Source of the DNA: Arthrobacter sp. ov118 | GTDB taxonomy: Bacteria; Actinomycetota; Actinomycetes; Actinomycetales; Micrococcaceae | Reading direction: 5' to 3' | Length of the DNA: 64,000 nucleotides | NCBI RefSeq assembly: GCF_900116495.1 | Contig: NZ_FPAY01000012.1 | Span: 61,769 to 125,768, forward strand | Shown here: in pieces, positions 63,670-64,000 of the stretch | How the letters are laid out: every line of letters starts with the position of its first letter | Numbering within the stretch: position 1 is the first letter of the stretch | Notes under the pieces: model-generated | Database searches by the model: none | What the model was told of the DNA's origin: nothing | What the model saw: the letters and a program-made list of their open reading frames with translations, nothing else | Program-made: the position numbers and the translations under genes

Positions 63670-64000
63670 GGTCGTTGCAACACTCAATGAAAATTGGGAG
63701 TTGCAACGACCGTGTCGTCTTTAGCGGAAGCACCACGAACCAGCAGGAAATACACGCAGGAGCAGAAGGACGAGTTCTTCTCGGTTCTGGATCGGTTGGG
63801 TAATGTGGCCCGGGCTGCCGAGTCACTGGGCTTTAACCGGTACACGTGCCGGAAATGGGCAAGGCGTGCCGGGTTCCGGGGCAGGCCCGGCGGCCCGGTT
63901 CATCCCGGGCTCGGGGAGTATTTCCGGCTGCGCAAGGCCGGCAGCACACGCAGGGAAGCTGCCAGCGCGGTGGGCGTTAACCCGCGCACCCCGCAGGACT
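63670..64000 (+). mobile_element. Start of an insertion sequence (runs off the window)
   Basis: A 12-base inverted repeat, GGTCGTTGCAAC (63670-63681) and GTTGCAACGACC (63700-63711), lies immediately before a transposase start. The base composition changes after sucD, and the only gene to the right is the transposase. 63670 is probably close to the left end of the element, though a target duplication cannot be checked. The right end is outside the window. Confidence 0.75.
63712..64000 (+). CDS. Transposase, N-terminal part (IS30-like, truncated by the window)
   Basis: GTG 63712 begins a frame open to the window end (96 codons). Product: MSSLAEAPRTSRKYTQEQKD, then FFSVLDRLGNVARAAESLGF, then NRYTCRKWARRAGFRGRPGG and REAASAVGVNPRTPQD at the end. 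Two helix-turn-helix-like segments (VARAAESLGFNRYTCRKW and REAASAVGVNPRTPQ) are typical of the DNA-binding start of IS30-family transposases; the catalytic DDE part would lie to the right. The family assignment is from style only. Confidence 0.75.
   Translation, partial: MSSLAEAPRTSRKYTQEQKDEFFSVLDRLGNVARAAESLGFNRYTCRKWARRAGFRGRPGGPVHPGLGEYFRLRKAGSTRREAASAVGVNPRTPQD

Overview
The window looks like chromosome from a high-GC actinobacterium of the family Micrococcaceae, most likely Arthrobacter or Pseudarthrobacter. The signs are frequent GTG/TTG starts, near-leaderless promoters of the TAGNCT type, c-di-AMP (ydaO-type) leaders in front of cell-wall peptidases, a CIRCE-controlled groEL without groES, and DUF3263, DUF3027, XPB-helicase and short MAB_1171c-like genes. 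The genus is inferred from gene content only. Most of the window is ordinary core genome. The right edge runs into an insertion sequence.

Layout. 1-6.9 kb: glycine cleavage and one-carbon/serine genes (gcvP end, gcvT, gcvH, glyA, sdaA), which turn glycine into serine and then pyruvate. A facing pair of palindromic repeats sits between gcvT and gcvH. 6.9-18.3 kb: TspO, FemAB-type peptidoglycan bridge enzyme, ThrE-like exporter, siderophore-interacting reductase, ung, DUF3263, LytR_C protein, cold-shock protein, substrate-binding lipoprotein, groEL behind two CIRCE operators, an RNase H fusion and an orphan WXG100 protein. 18.3-25 kb: a minus-strand cluster with a sensor kinase, response regulator, XPB-like helicase, helicase-associated protein and small membrane protein. 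25-29.9 kb: cold-shock/DUF3027/MFS genes, serC and a DtxR-type regulator. 29.9-32.5 kb: two tandem c-di-AMP riboswitches, one before an M23 peptidase and one before a small ORF plus an NlpC/P60 protein.

32.6-40.1 kb: HNH protein, molybdenum-cofactor genes (mobA-like, DUF6457, moeA), fdhD and a GH38 alpha-mannosidase. 40.3-42.6 kb: a small operon of a DNA-binding protein and two paralogous multi-pass membrane proteins. 42.7-48.4 kb: ABC-F protein with a structured leader, ABC exporter, Nudix, DUF6314, tRNA-Arg(CCT) and DUF998. 48.4-54.6 kb: GH18 enzyme divergent from a GT2 synthase, a small repeat-bearing protein and a GGDEF-EAL protein, probably a c-di-GMP-linked surface polysaccharide module. 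54.7-56.1 kb: a 49-residue secreted-peptide gene divergent from a TPR protein. 56.1-58.4 kb: two arrays of short palindromic repeats around a membrane protein and an inositol-monophosphatase-like gene. 58.4-63.6 kb: pcrA, sucC and sucD. 63.67-64 kb: start of an insertion sequence.

The least explained parts, and the best candidates for something undescribed, are the peptide/TPR pair (54.7-56.1 kb), the neighbouring GGACATGTCC array, the regulator plus two-membrane-protein operon (40.3-42.6 kb), and the small ORF that holds the riboswitch-proximal start (31.35 kb).
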